A stretch of 64,000 nucleotides of DNA from Propionibacteriaceae bacterium P6A17 (GCA_000619965.1 JHVD01000007.1:141690-205689); one strand, 5' to 3'; shown: positions 28,638 to 37,358, counted from the first letter of the stretch. Numbers and translations: made by a program. The notes: a model not told the origin generated them from the sequence alone.

Positions 28638-30047
28638 ATGGATGCGATAGGGGGGCTCATGACCATTCACCACGACGACACGGCGCTGGCGTTCGCCGCG
28701 ATGGTTCACGCCGACGCCGCGCTGAGGGCTGCGGAGGTGGCGGGCGTCGTCGCGCTGCTCGAGGCGGCGGGGCTGCACACGCTCGACGAGGACCCCTCGC
28801 TGCCCCCACATTTGCGAATCAAGCGCGTGCCGTCGGGCCGCGACGGGGTGCTGGGCCCCACGGAGGCGTTCGTGCTCGAGGCGGGCGCGGCACTGGGGTT
28901 GGGGTTCTCGGCGATGAAGGAGCGGACGTCGCAGGCGATGAGCGTCCGACTACGGCATCCGCGGATGTGGGAGGTGTTCGTCGCCGGGGCGCTGCCGTGG
29001 TGGGTGGCTCGCCAGGTGGAGGAAGCGTCGCGTGAGCTCTCGTTCGAGGCAGCTCTGGAGGTGGATCGACGGGCGTCCCATTGGCTCGGCATGCACTCCC
29101 CGTGGACGGTGCTGTGCGAGCTGCCGACGTGGGTGGCCGAGGCCGACGCCGAGCGCGCGGCACGGCGCGTTTCGTGGGCCGAGGAAGAGCGGTTCGTGCA
29201 TGTGGGCCGCTTCGAGGACGATCACTGCGGCGTGTTCGCGAGGGTGGCAGCCGCCGACGGCGTCCTGCTCGATCAAGCCCTCGACCAGATCGCGGCGACG
29301 TTGCCCGCGCCTGACATCCCCGAGCACATCGACGAGCGGGATCGGGCCCGGTTCGTTCGGGGGCAGCGTCGGGCGGCTGCGTTCGGCATCTTCGCGAGGC
29401 AGGCCATCGGCCAGGATTCGCTGATGGACGTCGAGATGGTGGTGCACGTCCCCGCACGCGCGCTCTCCCCCGAGGAGCTCGCCGCCGACGCCCGCGCGGC
29501 CAACGACGCAATCCCGCTCGGCACTGTGGCGGAAGTGGAGGGCTGGGGGCGGCTGCTCACGTCGTCGCTGCCCAGCTTCCTGGCGGGCTCGAAGGTGACG
29601 GTGCGTCCCGTACTCGACCCCCACCTCGTGCCCGACGCCGCCGCCCACGAGCCGACGGCGGCCCAGCGGCTCGCCCTGCAAGTGCGCAATCCGCGCTCGG
29701 TGTTCCCATTCTCGACGATCGGGGCCCGGCACTCAGACGTCGACCACACTGTCGCCTTCGGCCCGACGGGCGCTGAGGGCCCCACCACCATGTCCAACCT
29801 CGGCCCCCTGGACCGCCGCGCCCACCGGATGAAGACGGCCGGGCACTGGCTGCTGCGGCAGCCCGAGCCGGGGGTGTACCTGTGGACGTCCCCCTACGGA
29901 TTCCAGTACCTCGTCACTGGCCAGGGCACGGTCCAGACGAGGGCTCCCGTGCTTCCGGTGCCTCCCCTGCCGGCGTTGGAGCCGCCACCTCCGCCCGAGT
30001 TCGAGCCGCCCCCGGATCCGTGGGCCGAGCTACCGCCGGACGAGTAG
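28638..30047 (+). CDS. DUF222 (13E12-type) protein with degenerate HNH domain
   Basis: 469 residues. The N-terminal helical DUF222 region (about 20-330) leads to an HNH-nuclease-like end with DVDHTVAF and SNLGPLDRRAHRMK. In intact members the metal-binding Cys pairs flank this (C..C..DHT...C..HH); here these Cys are gone (ARHSDVDHT and LDRRAH), so nuclease activity is doubtful. The last ~35 residues are a Pro/Glu-rich tail. Such genes are multi-copy in many actinobacterial genomes and may be mobile; their role is unknown. No ribosome site is seen, but a -10 box sits five bases from the ATG. Confidence 0.88.
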   Translation: MDAIGGLMTIHHDDTALAFAAMVHADAALRAAEVAGVVALLEAAGLHTLDEDPSLPPHLRIKRVPSGRDGVLGPTEAFVLEAGAALGLGFSAMKERTSQAMSVRLRHPRMWEVFVAGALPWWVARQVEEASRELSFEAALEVDRRASHWLGMHSPWTVLCELPTWVAEADAERAARRVSWAEEERFVHVGRFEDDHCGVFARVAAADGVLLDQALDQIAATLPAPDIPEHIDERDRARFVRGQRRAAAFGIFARQAIGQDSLMDVEMVVHVPARALSPEELAADARAANDAIPLGTVAEVEGWGRLLTSSLPSFLAGSKVTVRPVLDPHLVPDAAAHEPTAAQRLALQVRNPRSVFPFSTIGARHSDVDHTVAFGPTGAEGPTTMSNLGPLDRRAHRMKTAGHWLLRQPEPGVYLWTSPYGFQYLVTGQGTVQTRAPVLPVPPLPALEPPPPPEFEPPPDPWAELPPDE

Positions 30048-30102
30048 CCCGACGACGACGCGCGCCCTCGTTGCCGCGCCCAGCCCCTTCCACCAGCGAA
30101 TC

Positions 30103-30149
30103 CAGCACTGCCACCCCGAACGCTCGAAGCATTCGGGGTGGCGGTGCTG
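30103..30149. terminator. Strong bidirectional terminator hairpin
   Basis: 18-base arms (30103-30120 and 30132-30149) pair fully except for one T-G pair, around an 11-base loop. It lies between the converging DUF222 and aldo/keto reductase genes and can end both transcripts. Confidence 0.85.
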
Positions 30150-30167
30150 CCTGTGCCCTGGCGGCCC

Positions 30168-31211
30168 CTACTTGGCCGACGAACGTGCCCAGAGGTTGAT
30201 CCCGCCCTCGACGGCGTGCTCGTCGATCCGGGCGAGCTCGTCGTCGGTGAAGTCCAAGTTCTCCAGCGCGCTCAGGTTCATCTCCAGCTGCGCCACGCTC
30301 GACGCGCCGATGAGTGCCGACGTCACCCTCTCGTCGCGCAACACCCACGCGAGCGCCATCTGCGCCAGCGACTGCCCGCGCTCGGCGGCGAGCTCATTGA
30401 GGGCGCGGATGTGGCGAAGGTTCCGCTCTCCGAGGTGGTCCTTCGGCAGGGATCCCTCACGGGCCATGCGCGAGTCCGCGGGCACGTCGCCGGAAAGATA
30501 GCGGTCCGTGAGCAGGCCCTGGGCGAGCGGGCTGAACGCGATCACGCCCATGCCGTTGGCTGCCGTCGCGTCGAGCAGGTCTTCCTCCACCCAGCGGTTC
30601 AGCATCGAGTAGCTGGGCTGATGGATGAGCAGCGGTGTGCCGAGCTCGCGGGCGATACGGGCTGCCTCGCGCGTCTTCTCGCCGGAGTAGCTGGAGATGC
30701 CGACGTAGAGCGCCCGGCCCGAACGGACGGCCTGGTCGAGCGCCATCATGGTCTCCTCGATGGGCGTCTCGGGGTCGAACCGGTGCGAGTAGAAGATGTC
30801 GACGTAGTCGAGCCCCATCCGTCGCAGCGACTGATCCAGCGAAGCGAGCACGTACTTGCGCGAACCTCCGCCCTGGCCGTAGGGGCCGGGCCACATGTCG
30901 TAGCCGGCCTTGGAGGAGATGATGAGTTCGTCGCGAAGGTGCGCGAAGTCCTGGCGAAGGATCCCGCCGAAGTTGATCTCCGCCTGGCCGTAGGGCGGGC
31001 CGTAGTTGTTGGCGAGGTCGAAGTGCGTGATGCCGGCGTCGAAGGCTCGACGAAGGATCGCGCGCTGGGTGCCGAGTGGCTTGTCGTCGCCGAAGTTCTG
31101 CCACAGGCCGAGGGAAATCGCGGGCAGTTTCAGTCCGGAGGCGCCGCAGGCGCGGTAGGGCATGCGGCCGTCGTAGCGGTCGGGATCGGGGCAGTAGATC
31201 GGGTACACCAT
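30168..31211 (-). CDS. Aldo/keto reductase, YghZ-like (L-glyceraldehyde 3-phosphate reductase)
   Basis: NADPH-dependent TIM-barrel reductase, 347 residues. It matches the YghZ/Gpr group: the start VYPIYCPDPDRYDGRMPYR, catalytic Asp/Tyr in HFDLANNYG, Lys in ISSKAGYDMWPGPYG, and His in FYSHRFDPETP. E. coli YghZ reduces L-glyceraldehyde 3-phosphate and methylglyoxal; the same detoxifying role is inferred. The ATG at 31211 is taken; a second ATG lies 18 bases upstream. A CAGGAT -10-like box lies six bases before the start. Single gene. Confidence 0.92.
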   Translation of the reverse strand: MVYPIYCPDPDRYDGRMPYRACGASGLKLPAISLGLWQNFGDDKPLGTQRAILRRAFDAGITHFDLANNYGPPYGQAEINFGGILRQDFAHLRDELIISSKAGYDMWPGPYGQGGGSRKYVLASLDQSLRRMGLDYVDIFYSHRFDPETPIEETMMALDQAVRSGRALYVGISSYSGEKTREAARIARELGTPLLIHQPSYSMLNRWVEEDLLDATAANGMGVIAFSPLAQGLLTDRYLSGDVPADSRMAREGSLPKDHLGERNLRHIRALNELAAERGQSLAQMALAWVLRDERVTSALIGASSVAQLEMNLSALENLDFTDDELARIDEHAVEGGINLWARSSAK

Positions 31212-31277
31212 GCACCCATCCTGCTGCACGCGGCTGCCTGGCGGAAGGGGACCCCGCCACGGATGCGCGAGCAGGGG

Positions 31278-31727
31278 TCAGCGCAACTCGTCCAGCAACA
31301 CCGGCATCGCCCGCTCGAGGACGGCTAGGGTGTGCTCGAAGTCGGCCATGTCGCCGTACCAAGGATCCGGCAGCGGGCTGCCGGGCGTCGCGGTCGGGTC
31401 GAAGTCGGTCACGAGGCGGATCCGGGTGGGGTCGACGCCCAGCGCAGCCACTCGTCGGGCGTGATGCTGCTCGGCGACGACGAACAGGTCGACGTCGTCG
31501 CACATTTCCTTGCCGAGCTGCCGGGCGACGTGCCCGTCGGCATCGTAGCCATGCGCGCGCAGGAGGCGGGCGGCACGTCGATCGATGGGGTTGCCGGCCT
31601 CCTCGGAGCTGGTCCCCGCGGAGGTGAGCCGCACGTCGAGGCCCCGCTCGTCGGCGAGGCCGCGGGCCACCCGCTCGGCCATCGGGGAGCGGCAGATGTT
31701 GCCGTGGCAGATGAACATGACGTGCAC
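31278..31727 (-). CDS. Low-molecular-weight protein-tyrosine phosphatase
   Basis: 149-residue cytoplasmic phosphatase. The P-loop CHGNICRSP (C-x5-R-S) lies at the N-terminus and the catalytic acid Asp in LPDPWYGD near the C-terminus, both at normal places. Similar enzymes dephosphorylate tyrosine kinases in capsule or surface-polymer control, or arginine phosphate. GTG start at 31727 with AGGAG seven bases before; the preceding flavodoxin gene's stop is 4 bases upstream, so the two are cotranscribed. Confidence 0.93.
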   Translation of the reverse strand: MHVMFICHGNICRSPMAERVARGLADERGLDVRLTSAGTSSEEAGNPIDRRAARLLRAHGYDADGHVARQLGKEMCDDVDLFVVAEQHHARRVAALGVDPTRIRLVTDFDPTATPGSPLPDPWYGDMADFEHTLAVLERAMPVLLDELR

Positions 31728-31731
31728 GGGC

Positions 31732-32232
31732 TCACTCCTTGGACTGCGACGAGAACACCGCGGCCAGGTCGCGGGCCCAGGCCTCGATCGCTGCGGGATT
31801 GAGGTGGTCCTGGGCGGGCTGGCGCAGCGCCCTGAGGAACACCCGGTGCCAGAAGCCCACCTGTTTCGGCTGGTAACGCCCGGCGAACGCCTCATTGGCA
31901 AGGGGCGCGACGATGGCGGCGGCCTTGTCGTTGAGGGCTCGGGCCTCGTCGATCTTGGCAGGGTCCGCAGCGGTGAGGCAGACGTTGAACAGCGCAGTGC
32001 GCCCGGCCAGCTCATCGACGTGGGACTGCAACCAGGCGATCGCCTCGGCATTCCAGCTGTTGGCGAGGATGCCGCTGCCGACGACGAACCAGTCCGCGTC
32101 CGGCGCCGGGTCCGCGGAGGCGGAGGCGACGGCGACGTCGAACCCCGCGTCGCGCAAGTGCCCGGACAGCAGGTTCGCGACGTGGGCCGTCGTGCCCGCA
32201 CGAGTGCTGTAGACGATGAGGATGCGCGCCAT
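31732..32232 (-). CDS. Flavodoxin-domain protein
   Basis: 166-residue FMN-binding electron carrier. The phosphate loop reads VYSTRAGTTAHVA and the isoalloxazine-side motif VVGSGI follows at the normal place. The HemG-like group (protoporphyrinogen oxidase with a flavodoxin fold) has a similar layout including the DAxV..GSGI stretch; actual haem function is not shown. TAGGGT ends six bases before the ATG (leaderless). First gene of a two-gene unit with the tyrosine phosphatase. Confidence 0.85.
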   Translation of the reverse strand: MARILIVYSTRAGTTAHVANLLSGHLRDAGFDVAVASASADPAPDADWFVVGSGILANSWNAEAIAWLQSHVDELAGRTALFNVCLTAADPAKIDEARALNDKAAAIVAPLANEAFAGRYQPKQVGFWHRVFLRALRQPAQDHLNPAAIEAWARDLAAVFSSQSKE

Positions 32233-32341
32233 GCCACCACCCTATTGCGCGGCGCACCGCCACCGACGGCTGGCCCCCAATACCGGCGCGGGCAGTGGCG
32301 GGTTGGGTATCGTCGGGCATGAACCCAAGTGAGAGGCAAGC

Positions 32342-33463
32342 ATGGCCAAGCGCATCGGAATCCTGACGGCGGGCGGCGACGCCCCCGGGCTCAACGCGGC
32401 GATCCGCGGGCTCGGGAAGGCGGCGATCGGGCGGCACGGCATGGAGGTCATCGGCTTCCGCGGAGGTATCCGCGGACTGGCAGAGGACCAGTGGGACGTG
32501 CTCGACAAGGATTCGCTCTCCGGCATCCTGACGCTGGGCGGCACCGTGCTGGGCACCAGCCGCGACAAGGTGCACAAGATGATGGTCGACGGGGAGCAGC
32601 GCGACATGATCCCCGCGGTCGCCGAGGTGGTCGAGCGCAACAAGCTCGACTGTCTGGCCCTGCTGGGCGGCGGCGGTACGGCGAAGAATGCGCTGCGGCT
32701 GCATGAGGCGGGCCTGCCCGTCGTGCACCTGCCCAAGACAATCGACAAGGACATCGCCCACACCGACAACACGTTCGGCTTCGCCACCGCCCTCGAGATC
32801 GCCACGGAGGCCGTCGACCGACTGCACTCGACGGCCCACTCGCACCACCGGGTGATCATCGCCGAAATCATGGGCCACAAGGCCGGATGGCTGACCCTCG
32901 GCGCGGGCATCGCCGGTGGCGCCGACGTCATCCTGCTGCCCGAGATCCCGTACCGGCTGGAGTCGATCGTCGCGACGATCGAACGCCGCAAGGAGAAGGG
33001 CACGAACTTCTCCGTCGTGGCCGTGGCCGAGGGCGCCCGCGACGTGGCCGCGACGATGGAGCTGGAGGCCGCCGAGGCCTTGGTGCGGTCGGCACCCACT
33101 CCCGAGGCGAAGGCCAGCGCAAAGCAGCACCGTCGCAACATCGAGGACTCGCACCGCGAGCACCCCTTCCGGTTGGCGCGTGACCTCGAGGCCGCCACCG
33201 GGCTCGAGGCCCGCGTGACCATCCTCGGCTACGTGCAGCGCGGCGGCACTCCCGTCGCCGCCGACCGTCTGCTGGGCTCCGTCATCGGCACCGCCGCGGC
33301 CGAGATGATCGAGGCGGGCGAGCACGGTGTCATGGTCGCCTCCTGCGGGGAGGGTGCCGCAGCGGTGCCGCTGGAGGACGTCGCGGGCCAGCTCGCGCTC
33401 GTGCCGACGGACCACCCGTGGATCCGGACGGCGCGCGACGTGGGCACCGGCCTCGGCGACTGA
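32342..33463 (+). CDS. pfkA: 6-phosphofructokinase, atypical nucleotide-site motif
   Basis: Glycolytic enzyme phosphorylating fructose 6-phosphate; 373 residues. N-terminal GILTAGGDAPGLNAAIRG binds the donor. The key motif is GGGGT (residues 109-113) where ATP enzymes have GGDGS and PPi enzymes GGDDS; the Mg2+-binding Asp103 equivalent is Gly111. The next motif is PKTIDKD (131-137) with Lys132 as in PPi and group-III enzymes, catalytic Asp135 kept, and Lys136 where nearly all have Asn. So it combines Gly104 and Lys124 features. ATP, PPi or another donor is possible. Substrate motifs HHRVIIAEIMG and RVTILGYVQRGGTP are intact. A 40-base hairpin follows the stop. Confidence 0.9.
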   Translation: MAKRIGILTAGGDAPGLNAAIRGLGKAAIGRHGMEVIGFRGGIRGLAEDQWDVLDKDSLSGILTLGGTVLGTSRDKVHKMMVDGEQRDMIPAVAEVVERNKLDCLALLGGGGTAKNALRLHEAGLPVVHLPKTIDKDIAHTDNTFGFATALEIATEAVDRLHSTAHSHHRVIIAEIMGHKAGWLTLGAGIAGGADVILLPEIPYRLESIVATIERRKEKGTNFSVVAVAEGARDVAATMELEAAEALVRSAPTPEAKASAKQHRRNIEDSHREHPFRLARDLEAATGLEARVTILGYVQRGGTPVAADRLLGSVIGTAAAEMIEAGEHGVMVASCGEGAAAVPLEDVAGQLALVPTDHPWIRTARDVGTGLGD

Positions 33464-33472
33464 GCTCGGCTG

Positions 33473-33512
33473 GTGTGAGGAAGTGGTTGGAGGACCAACC
33501 ACTTCCTCACAC
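33473..33512. repeat. 40-base hairpin repeat, copy 1
   Basis: Perfect 18-base arms GTGTGAGGAAGTGGTTGG and the reverse complement around loop AGGA. It is 9 bases after the pfkA stop. An almost identical copy lies at 34556-34601, after the next gene, so the pair brackets the DUF559 gene. It may act as a terminator. Confidence 0.9.
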
Positions 33513-33619
33513 TGAAGGTCCGGGGGCGCCCTTGAAGGCCCGGGCGCGACGTCGCGCGGCGAAAGCAGTGTTGTCCGACGACGCGTAGTACTCCTCGGTG
33601 GCGGCCGCCGCCCCCAAGG

Positions 33620-34564
33620 ATGGTGGGCATGTACCACCCCATCCCCGTCCCCGCATCATTCACCGCCCTCCTGCAACGTCAGCACGGCGCGGTCACCGTC
33701 GAGCAGGCACGCGCGTGCGGGCTCACCCGCCAGCAGTTTCGTCGGCTCTGCAGGTCGTGGACCAAGCTCGGTCGGGGGCTCTACATCGCCGGCGACGTCA
33801 CTTGGCATGCGTTCGCATGGGCGTGCGTCCTGCGCGGCGGCGACGCGGCAGGCTTGGGAGGCAGCGCGGCATGCTACGTGCATGGGCTGATCCGACGACC
33901 GCCCGACGTCGTGACGGTCTGGACGCAACACGCCCGCCCGGCCCTGGTCCACGGCACGTTCCGGTCGCAGTTTCGGCGCAAGTCCGTCAAGCTTCGGGGT
34001 GAGCCTCCGACCGTCGGCATCGAGGACGCCCTGCTCCAACACGCCTCCGAGGCCGACGAGCATGCCCTCGTCGAGGCCGTCACCCGGGCAATCGCCGAGC
34101 GGCGCACCACCGGCGAGCGCCTGCGTCGGTGGCTTGGTCGGCAAGGGCGCCAGCCCCAGCGCGCCCTGCTCGACGCGCTCGCGACGCACAGCGACCAGGG
34201 GATTCACAGCGTGCTCGAGTGGCGGTTCCACATCGCGGTCGAGCTGCTGCATGGGCTCACCGGGCTGGAACGGCAGGTCACCCCCAACGGCAAGGGCCGG
34301 GTGGATGTGCTCTTCCGGGAGTACGGGCTCGTCGTCGAGCTGGACGGCCGGGAATTCCACGACGCCGACCGCGACGCCAGACGCGACAACGAACACGCGC
34401 TCCAGGCTGGGCTCGTGACCCTGCGTTTCACGTGGCGTCAGGTGGTCCACGAGAGCTGTGCGGTGGCCCGCGTCGTCCAAGAGGCGCTGCTCATCCGGGG
34501 CTGGGCGGGCCCCGTCGGGCACTGCGACGCGTGCCGCCCGGCGAACCGTGAGCACAAGGTGTGA
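33620..34564 (+). CDS. DUF559-type endonuclease-fold protein with AbiEi-like N-terminal domain
   Basis: 314 residues. The N-terminal ~55 residues form a winged helix of the AbiEi-antitoxin type (RQHGAVTVEQARACGLTRQQ...GLYIAG). The C-terminal ~100 residues have the Vsr/DUF559 nuclease-like core: RFHIAVELLHG, then RVDVLFREYGLVVELDGREFHD with the E-x-D-G acidic site, and LRFTWRQVV. Such genes are common, multi-copy and of unknown role in actinobacteria; DNA repair, defence or control are all possible. Start is 33620 or the ATG at 33629. It is bracketed by two copies of a 40-base hairpin; the downstream copy overlaps its stop codon. Confidence 0.8.
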   Translation: MVGMYHPIPVPASFTALLQRQHGAVTVEQARACGLTRQQFRRLCRSWTKLGRGLYIAGDVTWHAFAWACVLRGGDAAGLGGSAACYVHGLIRRPPDVVTVWTQHARPALVHGTFRSQFRRKSVKLRGEPPTVGIEDALLQHASEADEHALVEAVTRAIAERRTTGERLRRWLGRQGRQPQRALLDALATHSDQGIHSVLEWRFHIAVELLHGLTGLERQVTPNGKGRVDVLFREYGLVVELDGREFHDADRDARRDNEHALQAGLVTLRFTWRQVVHESCAVARVVQEALLIRGWAGPVGHCDACRPANREHKV

Positions 34565-34601
34565 GGAAGTGGTTGGAGGGCCAACCACTTCCTCACACCT
34601 T
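34556..34601. repeat. 40-base hairpin repeat, copy 2 (longer stem)
   Basis: Contains the same 18-base arms as copy 1 with loop AGGG instead of AGGA, and its stem is extended to 21 perfect pairs (22 with the flanking C-G). It spans the DUF559 gene's TGA stop and lies 16 bases from the end of the converging HerA-like gene. Confidence 0.9.
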
Positions 34602-34616
34602 GGCCACGTGCTCGGC

Positions 34617-36254
34617 TCAGCGGCGCTTCTTTAGCACCCCGAACAGGCCCCGCATCAGTTCGCGGCCAACGGTCGTCGCCACCTTCTGCACGGTGCGCTC
34701 CGTCTCCCGACGACGACGCTCGGCCTCGCGCTGGGCTCGGGCCATCTCCTGCTCGTAGCGACGCTGCTCGGCGGCGCGCAGGCGCTCGGCCTCGCGCTCC
34801 GCCTTGGCCATCTCCTTCGCCTCCTGGGCGCGGGCCTTCGCCTGCTCCGCCTCGATCCGCTCACGCTCGGCCTCCTCGGCCTCGGCCTTCTCGGCAGCCT
34901 CCGCGGCAGCGGCAGCTTCCTCCATGCGCTTGGTCAGGATCTCGTAGGCCGACTCACGGTCGATCGCCTCCGCATAGCGGGGGTACAGCGTCGAGCCGGT
35001 GACGATCCGCTGCACGTCCGCCTCGGGTGCGGGATCCATCGATGCTTGTGGGGCCCACATCTTCGTCCACGCGACCGGCGTCGGGGCGCCCTTCTCGTTC
35101 ATCACCGTGACGATCGCCTCGCCGATGCCGAGCTCCTGTAGCACGCGCTCGAGGTCGTAGTCGCTGACGGGGTAGGTGCCGACGGTGGCCTTGAGCGCCT
35201 TCGCGTCGTTGGGGGTGTGCGCGCGCAACTGGTGCTGCACCCTGGACCCGAGCTGGGCGAGGACGTCGTCGGGCACATCCTTCGGGGTCTGCGTCACGAA
35301 GAACACGCCCACTCCCTTGGAGCGGATGAGGCGCACGGTCTGCGTGATGGAATCCAGGAACGCCTTCGAGGCGCCATTGAACAGCAGGTGGGCCTCGTCG
35401 AAGAAGAACACCAGCTTCGGCTTGTCGACGTCCCCCACCTCGGGCAGTTGCTCGAACAGCTCCGCGAGCAGCCACATCAGGAACGTCGAGAACAGCTGCG
35501 GCCGCGACGCAAGCTGCGGCAACTCCAGCAGCGAGATCACGCCCTTGCCGTCGACGGCGGTGCGCAGCAGCTCCGACGGGTCGAACTCCGGCTCCCCGAA
35601 GAACACGTCGCCGCCGGCCTCGTTGAGGGTGATGAGCGCGCGCAGGATCACGCCGGCGGTCGCCGTCGAGATGCCGCCGATGCCCTTCAGCGCTTCCTTG
35701 CCGTCGTCCGAGGTCAGGAACCGCAGCACCTCGATGAGGTCCTTGAGGTCGAGCAGCGGCAGCGACTGGTTGTCCGCGTACAGGAAGACAAGGCCCAGCG
35801 ACGACTCCTGCACCTGGTTGAGGCCGAGCACCTTGCTGAGCAGCACCGGGCCGAAGCTGGTCACCGTCGCCCGCACCGGGATGCCCTGCCCCTCGCCGCC
35901 CAGGGCATACAGCTCGACGGGGTACTGCGTCGCCTCCCACGGCTGGCCCAACGGCTCGACGCGCGCCAGCAGCTTCTCTGACCCGACGCCGGGCACGGCC
36001 AGGCCGGACAGGTCGCCCTTGATGTCGGCTGCGAACACCGGCACCCCGGCCAGGCTCAGCGCCTCGGCCATCACCTGCAGCGTCTTCGTCTTGCCCGTGC
36101 CGGTGGCGCCGGCGACGAGACCGTGCCGGTTGAACATACCCAGCGGAATGCGAATCGGTGCGTCCTTGACCGGCTGCCCGTCCTCGACGAGGACCCCCAG
36201 GGTCGCTGCGGGGACGTCGAAGGTGTAGCCGTCGATGATGTCTTGCCTGCTCAC
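34617..36254 (-). CDS. HerA-like/DUF853 ATPase
   Basis: 545-residue cytoplasmic FtsK/HerA-superfamily ATPase related to E. coli YjgR. Walker A GATGTGKT lies near residue 51 and Walker B LVFFFDEAHLLF near 290; sensor motifs VFFVTQTPKDVP and an arginine-finger-like RSKGVGVFF follow. The C-terminal ~100 residues are a long charged Ala/Glu/Arg coiled coil ending in basic LKKRR. DNA translocation is inferred; the physiological role is unknown. TAGAGT ends six bases before the GTG start (leaderless). Single gene, divergent from the small gene at 36374. Confidence 0.9.
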   Translation of the reverse strand: MSRQDIIDGYTFDVPAATLGVLVEDGQPVKDAPIRIPLGMFNRHGLVAGATGTGKTKTLQVMAEALSLAGVPVFAADIKGDLSGLAVPGVGSEKLLARVEPLGQPWEATQYPVELYALGGEGQGIPVRATVTSFGPVLLSKVLGLNQVQESSLGLVFLYADNQSLPLLDLKDLIEVLRFLTSDDGKEALKGIGGISTATAGVILRALITLNEAGGDVFFGEPEFDPSELLRTAVDGKGVISLLELPQLASRPQLFSTFLMWLLAELFEQLPEVGDVDKPKLVFFFDEAHLLFNGASKAFLDSITQTVRLIRSKGVGVFFVTQTPKDVPDDVLAQLGSRVQHQLRAHTPNDAKALKATVGTYPVSDYDLERVLQELGIGEAIVTVMNEKGAPTPVAWTKMWAPQASMDPAPEADVQRIVTGSTLYPRYAEAIDRESAYEILTKRMEEAAAAAEAAEKAEAEEAERERIEAEQAKARAQEAKEMAKAEREAERLRAAEQRRYEQEMARAQREAERRRRETERTVQKVATTVGRELMRGLFGVLKKRR

Positions 36255-36373
36255 GCCAGCACTCTACTGAATCGTGCCCACCTGGCGGCGGCGGTTGGCG
36301 CCGTCGACGTCACCCCTTGAGGGGCCGAGGGGCGCCGTCGGGGCTGCCAGGGGCCACAGGGTATGCTCCGACT

Positions 36374-36667
36374 GTGATCTTCAAGCGCGTGGGAGACGGC
36401 CGGCCATACCCGGATCACGGGTACAAGCCGCGCGACTGGAGCGCCGTCTCGCCCCGCCAAGTGCGGCTCGACGAGCTCATCACCACCAAGCGCACCCTCG
36501 ATCTGGAGACCCTCCTGGAGGAGGATTCGACGTTCTACGGCGACCTGTTCGCGCACGTGGTGCAGTGGCAGGGCGAGCTCTACCTCGAAGATGGCCTCCA
36601 CCGGGCGCTGCGCTCGGCGCTGCAACAGCGCACGACGCTCCACGCGCGCGTGCTCGAATTGGACTAG
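36374..36667 (+). CDS. Small conserved actinobacterial protein (often labelled VapB-like)
   Basis: 97 residues: begins VIFKRVGDGRPYP, middle LDELITTKRTLDLETLL, end LYLEDGLHRALRSALQQRT. This highly conserved small protein is known across actinobacteria, usually next to a LytR_C-domain gene as here (52 bases upstream of it). Databases sometimes name it a VapB antitoxin, but no toxin partner is adjacent, so that name is doubtful. TATGCT (36362-36367) ends six bases before the GTG, a leaderless start. Function unknown. Confidence 0.8.
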   Translation: MIFKRVGDGRPYPDHGYKPRDWSAVSPRQVRLDELITTKRTLDLETLLEEDSTFYGDLFAHVVQWQGELYLEDGLHRALRSALQQRTTLHARVLELD

Positions 36668-36719
36668 GTTTGTCCTTACCCCGGCGCTGGTCCGGGACGT
36701 TGGAGGAAGGAAGTGCAGG

Positions 36720-37256
36720 ATGCGCCTGTTCCGCATGGTTGCCACCCCGGTGTTGCTCCTGTCCCTCCTCGCACTGCTCATCTGGGGCGCGAGCTGGGGC
36801 TGGCGCAATCTCACGGCCCCGCTGCCCAGTCCGTCGCCGACGCCGTGCGTGACGAAGTCGGCGAGCATCATCACCTCCGACATGGTGTCGGTGCGGGTGC
36901 TCAACGGAGGGTTCACGTCGGGCCTGGCCGGGCGCGTCGCGGAACATCTCGGCAACAACGGCTTCACCGTGCTGCGCACCGGCAACACCGAGGAGCGCGT
37001 CAAGGAGACGATCGTGCGTGGCAGCACCGAGAGCGAGGCGAAGCTCACGATGCTCCAGTCGCACTTCAAGGGGGCCATCATCGAGCACGATGACCGCGTC
37101 GACGGCAGCGTCGACGTGCTCGTCGGCACCGGCTACGAGGGCGTCACCGGCAACGGCGTGACCCAGATCGAGGCGCCCGGCGGCGTCACCTGCGACTACC
37201 CGTCGCCCTCCCCGACGCCGAGCAGCCCCGCACCGTCGGCTTCCCCGACGAGCTGA
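36720..37256 (+). CDS. LytR_C domain membrane-anchored protein
   Basis: 178 residues: one N-terminal membrane helix (about 5-27), a Pro/Ser linker with one Cys, then a LytR_C domain outside the cell (about 55-140; VSVRVLNGGFTSGLAGRVAEHL is its signature with the LNG turn). The C-terminus is a Pro/Ser/Thr spacer. LytR_C domains occur at the end of LCP wall-ligase proteins and as stand-alone partners; a role in attaching polymers to peptidoglycan is plausible. GGAGGAAGGA precedes the ATG. Probably cotranscribed with the small gene upstream. Confidence 0.85.
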   Translation: MRLFRMVATPVLLLSLLALLIWGASWGWRNLTAPLPSPSPTPCVTKSASIITSDMVSVRVLNGGFTSGLAGRVAEHLGNNGFTVLRTGNTEERVKETIVRGSTESEAKLTMLQSHFKGAIIEHDDRVDGSVDVLVGTGYEGVTGNGVTQIEAPGGVTCDYPSPSPTPSSPAPSASPTS

Positions 37257-37309
37257 CCCGCGCCCGTCACACCCGGGCGCCCGGGCTGGCGACTTGGACC
37301 CTCGCACGG

Positions 37310-37354
37310 CGAAGGGCTCCGAAACCCTGCTCTCCAGCGTTTCGGAGCCCTTCG
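37310..37354. terminator. Terminator hairpin of tRNA-Ser(CGA)
   Basis: Perfect 16-base arms (37310-37325 and 37339-37354) around a 13-base loop. It lies 4 bases after the tRNA 3' end on the minus strand and 53 bases after the LytR_C gene stop, so it can terminate both. A 14-base palindrome CCCGGGCGCCCGGG sits just before, at 37272-37285. Confidence 0.88.
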
Positions 37355-37358
37355 ACTC

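Noticed and set aside
33473..34601. Hairpin pair as a CRISPR array
   Set aside because: Only two units, long palindromic, about 1.1 kb apart with a gene between; no spacers or cas genes.
36374..36667. Type II antitoxin VapB
   Set aside because: No toxin gene adjacent and the conserved partner is the LytR_C gene; the antitoxin name is not supported.
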